In this document: positions 33,204 through 44,811 of the stretch, in pieces
Layout of the letters: every line of letters begins with the position of its first letter
How positions within the stretch are numbered: position 1 is the first letter of the stretch
NCBI GenBank assembly: GCA_002197995.1
Contig: NGZR01000001.1
Coordinates: 8,060,001-8,124,000, forward strand
Source: Gaeumannomyces sp. JS-464
Taxonomy: Eukaryota; Ascomycota; Sordariomycetes; Magnaporthales; Magnaporthaceae
Reading direction: 5' to 3'
Length of the DNA stretch: 64,000 nucleotides
Notes under the pieces: generated by a model
What the model was told of the DNA's origin: nothing
Seen by the model: the letters and a program-made list of their open reading frames with translations, nothing else
Databases searched by the model: none
Made by a program: the position numbers and the translations under genes

Positions 33204-36200
33204 ATGTCATCCGCATTGGCAAACGCTGCTCGCCTGAAGCCCGAGATCCGGCTGGCCCAAGAAGTCTCCGAGTTCGAGGCCGCCCTGTCCGACGAGCAGA
33301 AAGCGACCTTCCGTTCCTACAAGTCCCAAGCGCGGGCGTCCCCGCCGGATGCTGGCGACATCATGCGATTGACGGCCGAGGTTGACCGTCGCGCTGGCGG
33401 AAGCGGGTACCGTGGCCGATGTTTCGGGCCTCGCTTCGGCAATATCCTACAAACCGTCCAGCAATTCGCCGCTCTTGGGGATACCGTGGTCGGCGGCTCT
33501 CAGAACATTATTGCCTGCGGCGTCTGGTCACTTGTGCGGATGACATTGCTGGTAAGCCAGTTCCTTAGCTTCCATGCGTTCTGTCTCGTTCTGACATTTC
33601 GTAGTTGGTGGTGAACTTCCATTCCTACTTCGAGAAGCTGTCGGATCTTTTCATGGCCATCGGACGGTCGTCTCCCCGCTATCAAATAATGGCACTACTC
33701 TACCCACAATCCACAAGGCTCCAATCATACCTCTGCGAGTACTTCATCGAGGTTGTCCGTCTCTGCCATCAGCACCTGAAGTTAATACAAAAGTCAGCAT
33801 TCGGGCTGCTTATATCGTTCCTGAGCGAGTCGGACTTGAAGACCTACCAGTCACGTACCGATTCGTTGGCTTCATCAATCAGAGAGGAGGTGAATGCACT
33901 CATGGCAAGGGATGTTGCAGAGCAGAGCTCCCGAACCAAAACTATTCTTCAGTTCTCAAGGTCGGAAACGCGTCGCAAAAAGCTCAGGACCTATTTTCGC
34001 ATTCTCGACGCTTGCTCGGCGTACGACTTCCAAAAGGCTTGGAAGGAAACACGAAAAGCCGGGTATACCACCCTCCTCAACCGAGCCCACGAATACCAAG
34101 ACTGGAAAGCCCAACCCGGCTCCTGCACACTTGTATGCACTGGCAAACTAGGGTCCGGCAAGTCCGTCTTGTTGGCCAACATGGTCGACGATCTCAGCCT
34201 CCATGTTCAGAAAGAGCCGCTTCCGGTCGCCTACTTCTTTTGTCGGCACGATGACTCCGAGAGTCTGCAGGCACGCACGATAATGGGCTGCCTGGCTCGG
34301 CAGCTGCTAGGTCCACCTCCTGGCCCTGCTGGGCTTGAGGACTCGACCGACGCGATAGCTCCGACAATGGACCTTGATGGAGTGACGAGTTTACTCCTGA
34401 AAATCCTGCCACCACGAGCCTACGTCATCGTTGATGGGCTGGATGAATGCGAGGATGATCAGAGGCAGAGCTTGGTCTGTGCATTGCGGCGGCTCCAAGA
34501 CAAATCCTCCCTTCTGGTGTGTATTTCGTTCAGGGTTGAGGCCGACACCGCCTCAAGATTACGCACAGAGGATTTCGCTAGGCCTAGCGTCTTGCAAATC
34601 CCCGACGAGAATCCCGATGTCAATGAATTCATTACTGCGGAATTGGAGGTGCGCCTAAAGTCTGGAAAGCTGAAGCTAGGGGAACCAGGCCTTATCTTGG
34701 AGATCCGGAATTCTCTGGTGCAGGGTGCTCAGGGAATGTTCCTTTGGGTTGCTCTCCAAATCGAGTCTCTGTGCACCGCAAAGACAGACGCGGCCATTCG
34801 ACAAGCCTTGGCCGACCTACCGAAAGATCTCCCAATCACATTTTCCCGCATTCTACGGAAATCGGAAACGCTTGGGAAGGAGTACCAACAAAAGACTCTT
34901 AAGCTTGTCATCGCGGCTCGCCGTCCCCTTACAACACACGAACTGCGAGAAGCCCTCAGCGTCGAACCCGGGAATACGGACTGGAAGCCGGCCCAACTTC
35001 TCAACGACATCTATTCAGCGTTGGCTTGCTGCGGAAGTCTTGTCACTGTCGACGAGGAGGACTTCACCGTGCGATTGGTGCATCACAGCGTCAAACAGTT
35101 CCTCCTTGGCGGACTTGGAGGCTCATCTGGCGCCATGTTTACTCTCGACAATGCAATGGAAACGATGGGGCACATTGTTCTCACCTACCTCAACTACGGT
35201 GTTTTTGACAACCAGCTATCCACGACAGTGGCCCCGCAAGTAATGGCCGCAACAGCACCACGCAAAATCATCCAGTCAGCTTTGGGCACCCAACCTCAGC
35301 TCGTGTTTGGGAGGCCGCATTGATGCTTCTAAAACCTCAAAAGCAATCCGAATACGATATCGGCGCTCTTCTCATGGCTGAAAGCGAGCGTTCCGACCCG
35401 CACCATGCAAATCAGTTCAACTTCTTCCCTTATGCGAAGTTGCACTGCTTTCATCATATCAAGGGTACTGCAATGGAGGTATCAGGAGTCTGCGGGCTGG
35501 TTCTCAAAATACTAAGGAGGGGGATAATCGACACGAGCGTCAAAGATGAAGATGGCTCGACTCTGCTTCAGTGGGTTACCAACAACGGGTACGGGTTAAT
35601 CGTGCAGCTGTTGGACAAAAGCGCCGGCGAGGCGGAAAACGGTCACGGGGGGACGTTGCTGCACCATGCCGCAAGAGATGGGGATACGATCGCGGTGCAA
35701 CTGCTTCTAGACGAAGGTGCTAGTGTAGAGGCGGAAAGCGTACGGGGCGAGAAACCGTTGCATTTGGCGGCGGAAGCCGGACACGAAGCCGTCGCGCGGC
35801 TGCTGCTCGAAAGGGGGCAGATAAAGAGGCCGAAGATGAGGACAAATCGAGGCCGTTGCATCTTGCCGCAGAGAACGGACACGAAGCCGTCGCGCGGCTG
35901 CTGCTCGAAAGGGGGGCCGATAAAGAGGCCGAAAATAAGGACAAATGGAGGCCGTTGCATTACGCCGCAATGCACGGACACGAAGCCGTCGCGCAGCTGC
36001 TGCTCGAAAGGGGGGCCGACAAGGAGGCCAAAGATAACGGCAAATGGAGGCGGCCGTTGCATTACGCCGCAGAGAACGGACACGAAGCCGTCGCGCGGCT
36101 GCTGCTCGAAAGGGGGGCCGATAAAGAGGCCGAAAGTCACGGCAAACGGAGGCCGTTGCATTACGCCGCAGAGAACGGACACGAAGCCGTCGCGCGGCTG

Positions 36201-36308
36201 CTGCTTGAGAGGGGCGCCGATAAAGAGGCCGAAGATGCGGAGGGGCGAAGCCCGCTGCAAATTGCCAAGAGCCGGTGGCACAGGGGAATCGCGAGGCTCT
36301 TAGAATAG
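33204..36308 (+). CDS. NACHT-ankyrin NLR-type STAND protein with DUF7708-like N terminus, two frame breaks
   Basis: A fungal NOD-like receptor. Exons are 33204-33551 and 33605-36308 (intron GTAAGC...GTAG). The N terminus has the DUF7708 pattern (FGNILQTVQQFAALGDTVVG, then LLVVNFHSYFEKLSDLFMAI). The NTPase shows Walker A in CTGKLGSGKSVLLANMV and Walker B in YVIVDGLDECED; a winged-helix region follows, with the RLVHHSVKQFLL motif typical of these proteins. Two single bases are missing. One is near 35281-35295, where the frame of KIIQSALG must shift to SARVWEAALMLLKPQKQSEY. The other is at 35813-35817, where the first ankyrin unit has G5 and the others G6. With them the protein is about 1,015 residues and ends in ankyrin repeats (ANK signature HLAAENGHEAVARLLLERG) closing at 36308. 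It probably senses a non-self ligand through the repeats and triggers cell death via an effector partner; this role is inference from the family. Confidence 0.85.
35782..36216 (+). repeat. near-identical 99-bp ankyrin-coding tandem repeats (five)
   Basis: The motif CACGAAGCCGTCGCGC starts at 35782, 35880, 35979, 36081 and 36180, spacing 98, 99, 102 and 99. Between copies only a few bases differ, clustered in one stretch of each unit (encoding the variable Lys/Asn/Asp/Trp positions before PLH). The 102 spacing is an extra in-frame CGG codon; the 98 spacing is the missing G. Near-identity at DNA level, including silent sites, indicates recent duplication or ongoing gene conversion. Confidence 0.9.
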
Positions 36309-36762
36309 GTCGGATAGTTAAAGCGTCGGGAAGATCAGCGCCGCTTCTTCCGCATCTTACACTTTTTCAGCGCACCTTTTGAGAACCAGCTAAGAACGTG
36401 CCTTTTGCCGTCATATCATGGAGCTACACATGCTTGGAATCCCAATAAGCCAAAGCCTGTGGTGCGTGCACTTCACTCTCGTTGCTGGCAAGGCATCCGT
36501 GTGCCCAGGGGAGCACGCCGTCCTCGTAATAGGGTTAGGAGTGCTTTTCACAGCATCATGAGCGATTCAAGTGCCGTAGAGCCAAGGTGAAAAGCCCGTC
36601 TGTTTAACCCAAGTTTCCTGAGAGAACACCAATACAAGACACCATGAGAGGTATATACCAGGGATGGCCATGAGGAAAGCAAGAAAAGAAAACAAAGGAC
36701 AATAAGAATAAAAGAAGACATTAAAAAGACAGACTAGTTAGATTAGATGATGGACAGGCGGC
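36309..36762. other. intergenic between convergent genes
   Basis: This 450-bp gap lies between the NLR and Kelch gene 3' ends; A/T-rich near 36630-36740 and otherwise blank. Confidence 0.55.
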
Positions 36763-39755
36763 CTAGCGCTGCGGTCCAAGATCATCCTCGCTCTCGCGGA
36801 ACACGCTCTTCCTCAACGGGCTGCCCACGCCGCTGCCGCTGCTCGGGCCCCGCTGCGGCGGCTGCGGCTGCGGCTGCCTCTGCGCCTGCGCCCCGCGGGC
36901 CGAGAGGTAGTCGCCGCCGTCGCCGCCGAACTCGGGCGGTGACACGAGCGGCGGCGTGCCGATCAGCGGGTGGAGCTGGCCGCCGGCGCTGGGCCCCGCG
37001 ACGGCCGACGAGGGCGAGACGACGGTGTTTGCCTGCACGGCCGTGGCGCCGCCGGAGCCGGGGCCGCCAAAGGACGAGACGGTCTCGTCCGACAGGTGGC
37101 GCAGGTGGCGGCGGTCGCGCTCGCTGATGCCCGAGACGCCCGACTCGAGGCGCGAGACGGGCGACATCGGGCCCTGGTCGTGCTGCTGCGAGGGCGGCAG
37201 GTCGCCGAGCGTGTCGTAGCCCGCGGGGCCGCCGAGCGCGGGCGAGTCTGGCCGGCCGGGGACGCTTGACTCTGCCCCCTGCGCGCCGGGTGCTGGTGAG
37301 GCGGCGTGCGGGGCCGACACCGTTGAGGCGTGGTCAGTCTGTCCGATCGAGGAGTAGAGGTTCGAGCTGTGGATCGAGCCGCCGTTGTTCTGCTGGTGGG
37401 CAAAGTGCGAGTGCTTGCTGACGATCTCGGCTGCTGAGAGAGGCTGATCGTGAAGCTCGATGCGGGGCGAAGTATCTATCTCCTTGGCAAACGTCCCGTG
37501 GTTAGTCTCTGATCTAGCGGATGGTTGACTGTCAGGGGGTGATTGTCTTGCGTCGGCATCTCTTACCCATCAGTTCTGCCATCTGCGTATCCGCCATCTC
37601 GGCCGGTACCGTGGCAGGGTATGACGATGCCGTGGTGTAAGTGGTGGGGGCGGGCGTGGTCGAAGGCACGCTCAGGACCGATTTCGGGGGCAGGGGCAGG
37701 CCGTTCTCCATGTGCGGCGTGAAGACCGTCTCCTCGGTGGCTGTGACGGTGGGCGGGCCCTTGTGCTCGCTCGGCTGGCCGTGCATCCACCTCATGATGC
37801 GGTTGCCGTTCTCATCCGTTGTCCCGACCTCGCTCGCGCCCGCCTGGTCGCGCTTCAGCAGGTGGCGGCGCCTGTAGACGCAGAAGCCTGCGATGAGGGC
37901 AGTTATGAGGATGAGACCCCCAATGACACCGACCACCGGTCCCACGTAGCTCGGCACGCCCGGGTCGCTGTTGCCGCTCCCAGGCAGGTTAGAGTTCGTG
38001 TTGTCGTTGGACGCGGCAGAGGCGTAAGGGTAGTACGTCGCGATCTTCTGGGTAGGGTAAGGGCTGGCGAAGGCACTGGCGATGTCCGAGTTGGCGAAGC
38101 CTGACGGGTCGGGTCGCTTCAGGTTGGCTCCTCCCTCTGGCGTCCCGCCAATCATGTTGACAATAGTCGAGGGGACGCCGTACTTGGACCATTTCGCAGG
38201 GTCGTAGCTCTGCTGCCACGTGGCCGAGGTGAGGTTGAAAAGCTGGATCATGCCGTCCTGAAGGCACAGGTGGTCGAGACCCGGCTGGGCTCTTTGGCCT
38301 CCGACCACCATCATCAGGTCTGGGTAGGGCTTAAAGCATTTGTGGCCGGCGCGCCCGTAACCCTGTCTGCCGTTGCTGGCCCTCATCCACATGAAAGACG
38401 GAAGCGAGAGGATCCAGACGTCGTCGCTGTACTCCTTTGTGATATCCCGGCCGTTGTACCCTCCGTAGAAGTAGATATTCACACTCGACATATCTTGAGC
38501 AGCCGCCACCACAGCGCAGCCGCGTGTCACGGCGCCGGGCCCGGTGTGGATCGTAGGTTGCCGGTACCACTTGTCCTTGGCGATGTCATAAATGTCGACC
38601 TCAGCGGTGAATCCCTTGCTCTCCGACTCCTGGTTCGTTGGGTGCTCGGTTCAGTATGTGCGCGTGGCCTCGGCTCGTCAGCATGTCAGGGGTTGAGACT
38701 TACACTTGCCGCGGCGTTTGCCGACTCAAGCTTGCCGTTATCGAAGTCGGGGTAGGTGACGCCTCCGATGGCGACGAGCAGGCCCTGGGCGCCGTATGGA
38801 ACCCAGACAAGCTCGGGATTGGCACGGCCCTTGATGTTTTCAGGGAGCGTGACGTTGGACCACTTCTCTGCGCCCTCGGGGCCATTCATGTCGAGAGTGA
38901 CGAGCGTGTTGGAGACGTTGATGGCGTTCAACGAATTGTTGCCCGTGACAGTGTAGATGGGGCCCCAAGACGGCGAGTGCTGTCCTCCCAAGTACCATGC
39001 CTTGTTCTCGGATGGTGCGGACGCAGCACCGCCGTATGCGAGATAGCGCGTCATGTTCGCTGGCAGCCTATTGAGAAAAAATCCAGGCGAGAAAGGCGCG
39101 CGGGACTCCGAGTTGGCCTGGTAGCCACGGTATGCGTAGACATTGTCGGCTTCGGGCGGGATGTAGTTGTCTGTCCTTGTCAGAAGGCCGCCGTAGAGAT
39201 AGAAGGCCTTGTCGTTGCCCAGAAGAGCCCCGTCGTAATAATTTGGGGCAATGTTATTCCCGGCACCTGATCCTGGTGCCTTCGGTAGGGGCTCCAGCAC
39301 CGAGGTGATGTTCTGCGTTATATTGAACGCCTTGCCCAGCTTGAGCTTGTACATGAGAGCAAAAGGGTTGTCTGAGCATTTGTTAGAGAAAAGACCACAA
39401 TATTGAAGGCTCTCGGGCCACTTACTATCGGCGATCGTGGGGCCGTACTCTCCGGTGTTCAGGCCCGGCTTCCAGCCGAGAAGACCGCCATCCAAATAGA
39501 TAGTGTCTCTCAGTTGATGCCCTAGATCCCGGTGACGCAAGTTAGTCGGGCCGTACAAGAGTGGCGGCCTGACGGCGGTGTTAAAGCCCGCTCGCCAGCA
39601 ATCCTGGAATCCTCACCTCGTAACTGTTCCCAAAAGCACATAGTCGTGTTGACCTGGTTTTTCATCCATCCGCCATACTGGGCCTGGGTCACCGGCGCAA
39701 GAGCCAGAGCGCCGAGCAGCGCCCCGGCCAGAGAGGCAGCTCCTGATGGAGACAT
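36763..39755 (-). CDS. Kelch-type single-pass membrane protein
   Basis: Five exons (39755-39617, 39521-39426, 39371-38704, 38629-37567, 37508-36763), all with canonical borders in frame, give about 900 residues. A signal peptide (MSPSGAASLAGALLGALALA) precedes a long extracellular part with repeated beta-propeller-like motifs: IYLDGGLLGWKP, AFYLYGGLLTRTDNYIPPEA, YLAYGGAASAPSENKAWYLG, LLVAIGGVTYPDFDNGKLES, VNIYFYGGYNGRDITKEYSD and LMMVVGGQR. These Gly-Gly strands are Kelch repeats. Then comes one membrane anchor (VGPVVGVIGGLILITALIAG) followed by a basic stop-transfer RRRHLL, and a long cytosolic low-complexity tail rich in Pro, Ser and Gly with several Ser-Pro sites. Related fungal proteins are annotated cell-wall or polarity Kelch proteins. 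Function is not known; the tail suggests phospho-regulation. No indel is needed. Confidence 0.85.
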
Positions 39756-42700
39756 CTCTGCTGCTGCTTAGGCCTCTAAGGCCGCGCTGTTGTATGCGTG
39801 CGTCCCTGCCGTGTCGGCAAGAAGGAGAGAGACAGAGAGAAGAAAATGGGGGAAGGGATATGCAGTGCTGTCGACAAGGAGAAGGACAGATGAGGTTTTT
39901 CCTGGGACGTGTTCCAGGTGAGTCCCCAAGCTCCTGGTGGAGGGGCGGATGTGTAGTGCGGAAGGACGAGGATGGTAGGTATTACAGCTGGGGCATGATG
40001 ATAAACCAGCCAAACAAGAAAAAGGCTAGAACTCGAGGGTGCTGGTCAACCACTGGAATGCAATCTAGTCAAGGCCGCATTGGTATTTATCGTCAGCGGA
40101 CACGGATCAAAGAATGCCAGCCCGCGAGGTCTCCCGGATGCGGACGGCACGGCAGCGTCCTTTGTCCGGCGTGAAAGAAGACGAAGAGGAGCAGGGAACG
40201 GCGGGGACTTGGAAGGACGCCTTTCCAGCGGCTTACCTCAGTTCCGGGCCCGAACTGAGCCGCCCAGAGCAGCGTGGGTGCGACGCAAATCTTGGCCAGC
40301 CTTTCAGGCGAGGAGGGACGGAAGCCTCAGCAGTGGTCTCGTGTCAGGCAGGGCGGCCAACCGGAGACGGAGAGGAGCTAGAGTGGCTATTATCCAAGGC
40401 TCCGGATACTGGGTGCAGAAACGAGAGGGTATTTCCCTACGAGGAGCGGGTGGCGACGATCGGGCCAGATGCAACCAAGGGCGAGACCTCTGCGTGTCTC
40501 TTTACTGCATTCCTCTGGTCGCAGGGATGGGAACGGGGGAGTGGTCGCTGGCGCTACACCAAGTAGCACACCCACATCGGCACCTTGCGCGTCTCAATTG
40601 GACGAGGGCGAGTCGTCAGGGCCTGGGCTACTGGGGGAGAGGGCAGTCGTTGCAACCTCATTACTACGGAGTCAAGTGTCCCCTTAGAGTATGGCTGCCA
40701 GCGGCCCCGTAGGGCCCGAGAAGTACCCGAAATCTCTGGGCGCCCCTCCCAGCAGCCTCGCCGCCTGGTGGCAGCCATCCTCTCCATTCCTCGACTCTCT
40801 AGTCGGGACTTTCCCCGGGCATCTTCCGCAGAATGCCCTTGCCATCCAGCCAGCCGCGGCAGGCAAGGAGAATCAGGAGACAATTCAAACCAAATTGCCC
40901 ATCCGAGATAGCTACCCGACGCAAAAGAGGAACCCCTGGAGTGTCTGTTGGTGTTGGTTATGCAGCGGTCTGTGCCCTGGACGCAAACGGGAGACCGTGC
41001 CAGTCTGCAATGCTAGCTGGCGCTGGCGGCCCCTGCCATCCATTCCTGGGCAATTAATTGCCCGTTCCCCACTGGGGATGGCAGGTCCCTCTCTTTTTCC
41101 TCGCTCTCGTCTGGTAAGATGTCGGCCAGTCGGATCAGGCCAAGGTTGCATTCTTTGGGCTTACTGCATCTGCATTGTACCTTGTCCAGCGACACGCGCA
41201 GCGCCAAGGGTGGCAAAGAGCGACTTCTCCGGTGGCCCAGACGAGGTTGTCTTTGTCGGGCCGTCCGCCGGCAAAACGAGAGAAGTCAAGCGGAAAATAA
41301 AGCCAGCGACGACGGCCCCCAAAGGAAGGCTTCTATGGCGATCCTCGGTACTGCCAGTGGGTGCGCTGACGAGGCAATTAAGTCTGGGCATCGATGAGGT
41401 TCTTTGACAAGTCTACGGTGGCAGAGACGAGCCCAAAGACGTCTCGACGTTCTTGATTTTTCCTCCTGGTGAACCTCGAGACAAGCAAGTCCTCCAAGCC
41501 GACGAAAAGACGCAAACAGGCCCTGGGAGTTGGGTCGATGTTGGCTTCGGCCCATGGGCTCAGACGACAGGGCGGTGGTTGCTGTGGAAGAAAAGAGCCC
41601 AGAGCTCCTCACCACCTGTCGACTGAAGTCCAGGTTACGGATGCAACCAACGCGACGAGTTCATTTGCTGGGGTGTACGATCGGGGGACACACAGCCTGG
41701 CTGCCTGCGGCCCCACGGCACAGCAGCTTTATTGACCCACCACAACTGGCCCCGCTGGATGGCGCAAGCGGGGGTGTCGTGGGACAAAGAAAAAGAAAAG
41801 CAAGCAGGCCGGCCAGCTCGCCAGGACGCCCCAACCACCGAGCTTTCGTCGCCCACCTCCATCTCATGGAGCCGCAATTTTTAATCATCCGCCGATCGAA
41901 TTGGCAAGCGCAGGACGAGCTTCCTTGTTGGGAAGCTGTGGTGTCGAGGTCGGTCGAAGGGCGAAATCAGCGCTTTTCTGCTTACCTTCGTGTGCCCTCG
42001 AACTCGTTCCTCGACAGTTCGGACGACTCGGGAGAATGTCACATAGGTACCTAGGTACCTACCTAGGTAGTCGGGAGCTTGACGACGGGAGCACGCAGAA
42101 AACGTCAAGCCACCCGAACCCCACAGAGATCTCGAACCGTCCAAGTGACGGCAGCTATAGGCCGGGCTTTATGAGTAGTCAACAGGTTGCCTAGCCTTGC
42201 CCTATCGGGAGACGAGCTGAGCTGAAAATAGGTCAGGCCAGGTGCCAGCCCAGGATTCTCGCCCATGCACATCATCCACATGTCGACGCGGATGGAGCGC
42301 TAGCATCCCAATATCAGGCGTCGATTACTTTGCACTGATTACTAGCCGTACGGCGGCGGCCTTGCTCACTTGGTGGCTGGGTGAGGCGCAAGGAGCGGGC
42401 AACGTGGACCCTGAATGTTGCGATATCCACAACCTGTCATCGGGGTCGACGACCGTCAGTCATGAGTGCGGAATACCTGCCTACTGGGGACAACCTAGCT
42501 ACTGGTTTTTGCCTGGGTGCCTGGTCGAGAAATGGAGCCACCTGGAGTCGGTCAGATCAAAGACGACAGAGTCGCACGGGAGATGGGGTTTGTGGAGTCC
42601 CACCTGCTGAGCTCCCAACCCCTGTACCAACACACGTTACCACTGCAGCTCGTAAGCTCTTAGCCACGACCCTGGTCGCTGGCCTGTGCTGAGTGCCCGT

Positions 42701-44811
42701 CCCGACCACGACTTCGATTATGGCAGCCTTGCCGACCCCGGCTCTCTCGACCTCGCCTCCACCCCTCCTCTTCCACCCGTGCCCGCCCGCGAGGAGCACA
42801 TGGCGGGCGTCGCGCCTCGCAACAATGGAAATGCCCGAGATTTGCCTCTGCGATCGATCAATCGCTGTGCCTCCCAATTTTCTCGTCTGTAAGCTGACAC
42901 GATTGGAAACCAAATCTGGCCGACGCCGACGGGATGGCAAGGAAGCGACGCTTGGGGACACACAGAGACGGATACAGACGCAGACACAGAGACAGACTGC
43001 GAGCACCGGCTTGCGTCGCCTGGGAGCTCCACGAGAAAACTTGGCCCCCACCGCAGGCACTGTAATACCCTGCTCGCTCCGAAGGTGGCGGTTGTCCCTC
43101 TCTCCCGCTGCGGCTTCGATAGACCGACCGAGAGAGCGCTTTCCCATAGAGCATTGCTCGCCACACCACCCGCCTCCAGCCATTAATCGGGCCTTGATAA
43201 TGGCCAAGCTGCTTACCTACCCAAAGGAGGGGGACCAAGCAGCATCAGCGGTCAGCCCCCTGGACAGCCTGTATCCGGATACATCACCCACCGCTGAGGG
43301 GAGCAACCCCACTTTCCCACCCGCTTTGCTTCCTCGCCGGGCCTGCGAGAGGTGCACATATTGCTCTCCCCACCGCGGCAGAGGAAGCTTCGCTGCATCC
43401 TGACCTCCCATAGGTCGCACAAACTCGGGCGCAAGACGGTTGGATGTGTTGCACACCCGGCTCTCCTGGCCGGCTCGAGGAAGCTGTTGCGGTCGGCAGC
43501 AATCGATACTGGCAAGCCCGGAGTCCATCCCGTTGTCATCCCACCCAGGAACCAGCCTCGCCTTCAACGGACAGACTTTATTTAGCTATCTGCAGGAACC
43601 CTTGGTTACTGTACGCAGTCTCGTTAGTCAAGTCAGAATGGCTGTGCGCACTACCTCTTTGTGCCCCTGAGTTCAGTCCAATTTCCCTCCTGTGACCTTT
43701 CTTAACCAACATGCAAATTTTATTGACCTGTGCCCCGAGCGTCAGATCTGACTGTCGCCAAGGGGTCTCACTGGAGCTCTTTTTGTGTGTACAGCCTCAT
43801 GGGTCGAAATTGCGGGCAACAACAGCAGGCGGTCCCGCCAGGGCAAGGGTCGTCTCAGTGATGACGAGCAAAAATCGGTAGTCGCCCATTTTAGTCCTTG
43901 TCGCCAAGTGGCCGCGAGCGGCGACGCCTCGCAGTCCAGCACATCCAAGGATGGAGCTGCATGGATACGGTGCGACGCTACACGCCCTGCCAGCGCGCCT
44001 TTTCGACCTTTCCCCGTCCCGCCCTCCACCAACGCCACAGGCCATTGCCCATCGCTCTCCCCTCTCAGCCCATCCCCCGCTCGCCCGTCCGAGTATTCGT
44101 CTTGACCGTGTACTGCAGCCGCAGCAAGCAGTGTTGATTCTGTGAGCGGACAAGGTTAGGCGACATGGGTGTCTTCACGGATCACACCCTGTTCTGCCCA
44201 AGCGGCACCACCCCCCATCCTGTCTGCCCGGCACCTGCTCGTTGAAGGTCCAGTCCCGAGCCTGGCAGCCTGGGGCCCGCACTCTGCATGGTGGAAATTT
44301 CTTGAGCTCCCCACTGAAACCTGCATGCGAGTGCATACGTCCTGTCCTCGGGAGGGTAGGCAGACCTGCCAGGGGCGCAGCAGAGGGCTCATCTTAGCGC
44401 CAGTTGATAACTGCGCGCCGCCCTTTTCTCCTGGCTCTGTGGACACCCTTCCTTCCTCTACCTCTCGCCCTCGCGACAGTCTGGTCCAAAGAAGCCCGTC
44501 GGGATATCCGTCGCAAGCCGCTATCCTCTCTCAGCCTCCATTGGCTGCTCTGTCGTGATCTAGACGGAGTGAAGCGGCTGTTCCGGCTCTTGATCTCCTC
44601 GCCAGGTATGGGCTACCACCCTATAGCTTGCTAGCTAGCTAGCTTGCTTGAGATGTCTCCCACTTACAAAGTTGTATCTTTACATGCAGCAGGACATCCA
44701 TTCGCTTGCCCACACTCGTTCTGAAGTGGTCACTGGGAAGGCGACACTGGCTGTGAGATACCGAGTTCGACGGGTAGTCCATCAGTCTGAACTCGTAGCA
44801 GCCCGCCCTCC
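39756..44811. other. 5-kb region without recognisable genes
   Basis: This long gap separates two divergent genes (Kelch and GPI protein). Open frames up to about 240 residues exist on both strands, but all are Arg/Pro/Ser-rich with no conserved signature, as expected for GC-rich non-coding DNA. It carries the TACCTAGG palindromic array at 42045 and a CTAGCTAG run near 44625-44645. A lncRNA or a long promoter is possible but cannot be shown here. Confidence 0.5.
42045..42069. repeat. overlapping AGGTACCT/ACCTAGGT palindromes
   Basis: The sequence AGGTACCTAGGTACCT followed by ACCTAGGTA is an array of interlocking palindromes with period 8-9. Similar TACCTAGG runs recur in intergenic regions of many ascomycetes and occur again near 29430 here. 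Confidence 0.6.

Noticed and set aside
35782..36216. CRISPR-like array
   Set aside because: The repeats are directly adjacent 99-bp coding units without spacers, in a eukaryote.
35643..36281. Minus-strand 212-codon frame over the ankyrin repeats
   Set aside because: The repeat unit lacks stops in several frames, so any tandem copy is open; only the plus frame has ankyrin signatures.
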